From assembly GCA_002352945.1 (NCBI GenBank), contig DDHL01000100.1, positions 430 through 5,614 on the forward strand: a stretch of DNA of 5,185 nt, given 5' to 3'. The stretch comes from Campylobacteraceae bacterium UBA1877 (GTDB taxonomy: Bacteria > Campylobacterota > Campylobacteria > Campylobacterales > Campylobacteraceae). The position numbers and the translations under genes were made by a program. The notes under the pieces are model-generated. The model had not been told where the DNA came from. It saw nothing but the letters and a program-made list of their open reading frames with translations, and searched no databases. Numbering within the stretch: the first letter of the stretch is position 1; each line of letters starts with the position of its first letter. Positions 4,750 through 5,185 of this stretch are shown here, in pieces.

Positions 4750-5185
4750 TTACGAGCAATCTTCTTCTTTTAGTGCAGCTGCAATTAATTCAATCGGGTT
4801 TTTAAAAATTACTTTTGAATCAACTTGATACAAAGCATCCCCTAGTTGCATACGACAAGCACTGCACTCAGCACTTACGATTTGTGCTCCAGTCTCTTCA
4901 ATCATCGCAGCTTTTGGCTTGCCTGCTGCTTTTGCAAATTTATAATTTTCAAGCTGCATTGTTACACCGCCAAATCCACAACAGCGGTTTGGATCACTCA
5001 TCTCTTTTAAGAGATAATTTTTACTTAGCAACTCTCGAGGCTCTTTAAAAACTCCTTGCATCTTTCTTGCATGGCATGGGTCATGATAAGTTACTACCTC
5101 TTTGCGTCTTTTTTTCTTTTTTAGAAGCTCTTTTAGATTGGTCTTTTTTTCTAAATAGTCAGTTGCCATATAGATCATTGGCCTT
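4750..5185 (-). CDS. CCG-domain (Fe-S)-binding oxidoreductase subunit, GlcF/HdrD-like, C-terminal part, truncated by window edge
   Basis: The stop is at 4752-4750 and the frame stays open to the right edge, so the N-terminal part, where family members carry two 4Fe-4S ferredoxin motifs and a first CCG domain, is outside. The ATG at 5178 is internal, since Arg-Pro codons precede it and there is no ribosome site. About 144 residues are visible. They contain one cysteine-rich CCG domain, numbered from that Met: 'YHDPCHARKMQG' (C35), 'NRCCGFGG' (C66, C67) and 'SAECSACRMQL' (C105, C108). This is the pattern that binds a 4Fe-4S-type cluster in heterodisulfide-reductase-like proteins. The order and wording resemble the glycolate oxidase iron-sulfur subunit GlcF and related lactate/glycolate dehydrogenase subunits. 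Which substrate it serves cannot be told from the C-terminus alone. The gene converges on the ATPase gene across 87 bp of palindromes. Confidence 0.85.
   Translation of the reverse strand, partial: RPMIYMATDYLEKKTNLKELLKKKKRRKEVVTYHDPCHARKMQGVFKEPRELLSKNYLLKEMSDPNRCCGFGGVTMQLENYKFAKAAGKPKAAMIEETGAQIVSAECSACRMQLGDALYQVDSKVIFKNPIELIAAALKEEDCS

Noticed and set aside
4815..5048. Plus-strand open frame of 77 codons
   Set aside because: Antisense to the conserved CCG domain of the Fe-S protein.

Overview
The window looks like a chromosomal segment of a Campylobacterota (epsilonproteobacterial) genome, most likely a free-living Sulfurimonas/Sulfuricurvum-type organism. The evidence is the low-GC sequence, a histidine kinase with the 'AHQWRQPL' phospho-acceptor box common in that phylum, a HemJ-type protoporphyrinogen oxidase, and a GlcF/HdrD-like CCG-domain protein whose wording ('YHDPCHARKMQG', 'CCGFGG') resembles epsilonproteobacterial (Fe-S)-binding proteins. 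The genus is inferred from remembered family sequences, not from a search.

Layout. Positions 1-1085 (minus) hold the N-terminal 361 residues of a membrane sensor histidine kinase that runs off the left edge. Positions 1167-1667 (minus) hold hemJ, followed by a 12-bp GC-rich hairpin next to its stop codon and then the kinase. Positions 1668-1927 form a divergent intergenic region: a TATAAT box for hemJ, one TTTACATGTAAA palindrome, and about 140 bp of roughly 9% GC DNA with an 18-bp AT-only palindrome. Positions 1928-2254 (plus) encode a two-repeat YegP/DUF1508 protein. A hairpin follows, then a second small hairpin that contains the Shine-Dalgarno of the next gene. Positions 2311-4662 (plus) encode a 783-residue HerA/FtsK-superfamily ATPase with a long coiled-coil C-terminal region. 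A short convergent gap (4663-4749) carries three more TTTACATGTAA palindromes. Positions 4750-5185 (minus) hold the C-terminal part of a CCG-domain iron-sulfur protein that runs off the right edge.

The genes do not form one obvious pathway: signalling, heme biosynthesis, a small YegP protein, a DNA-translocase-like ATPase and a redox Fe-S subunit. The least explained items are the repeated TTTACATGTAAA palindrome (four copies, two intergenic locations), the tandem hairpins between the YegP gene and the ATPase, and the ATPase itself, which has no nuclease or Sir2-type partner in the window. I do not see convincing proof of a new multi-gene system.
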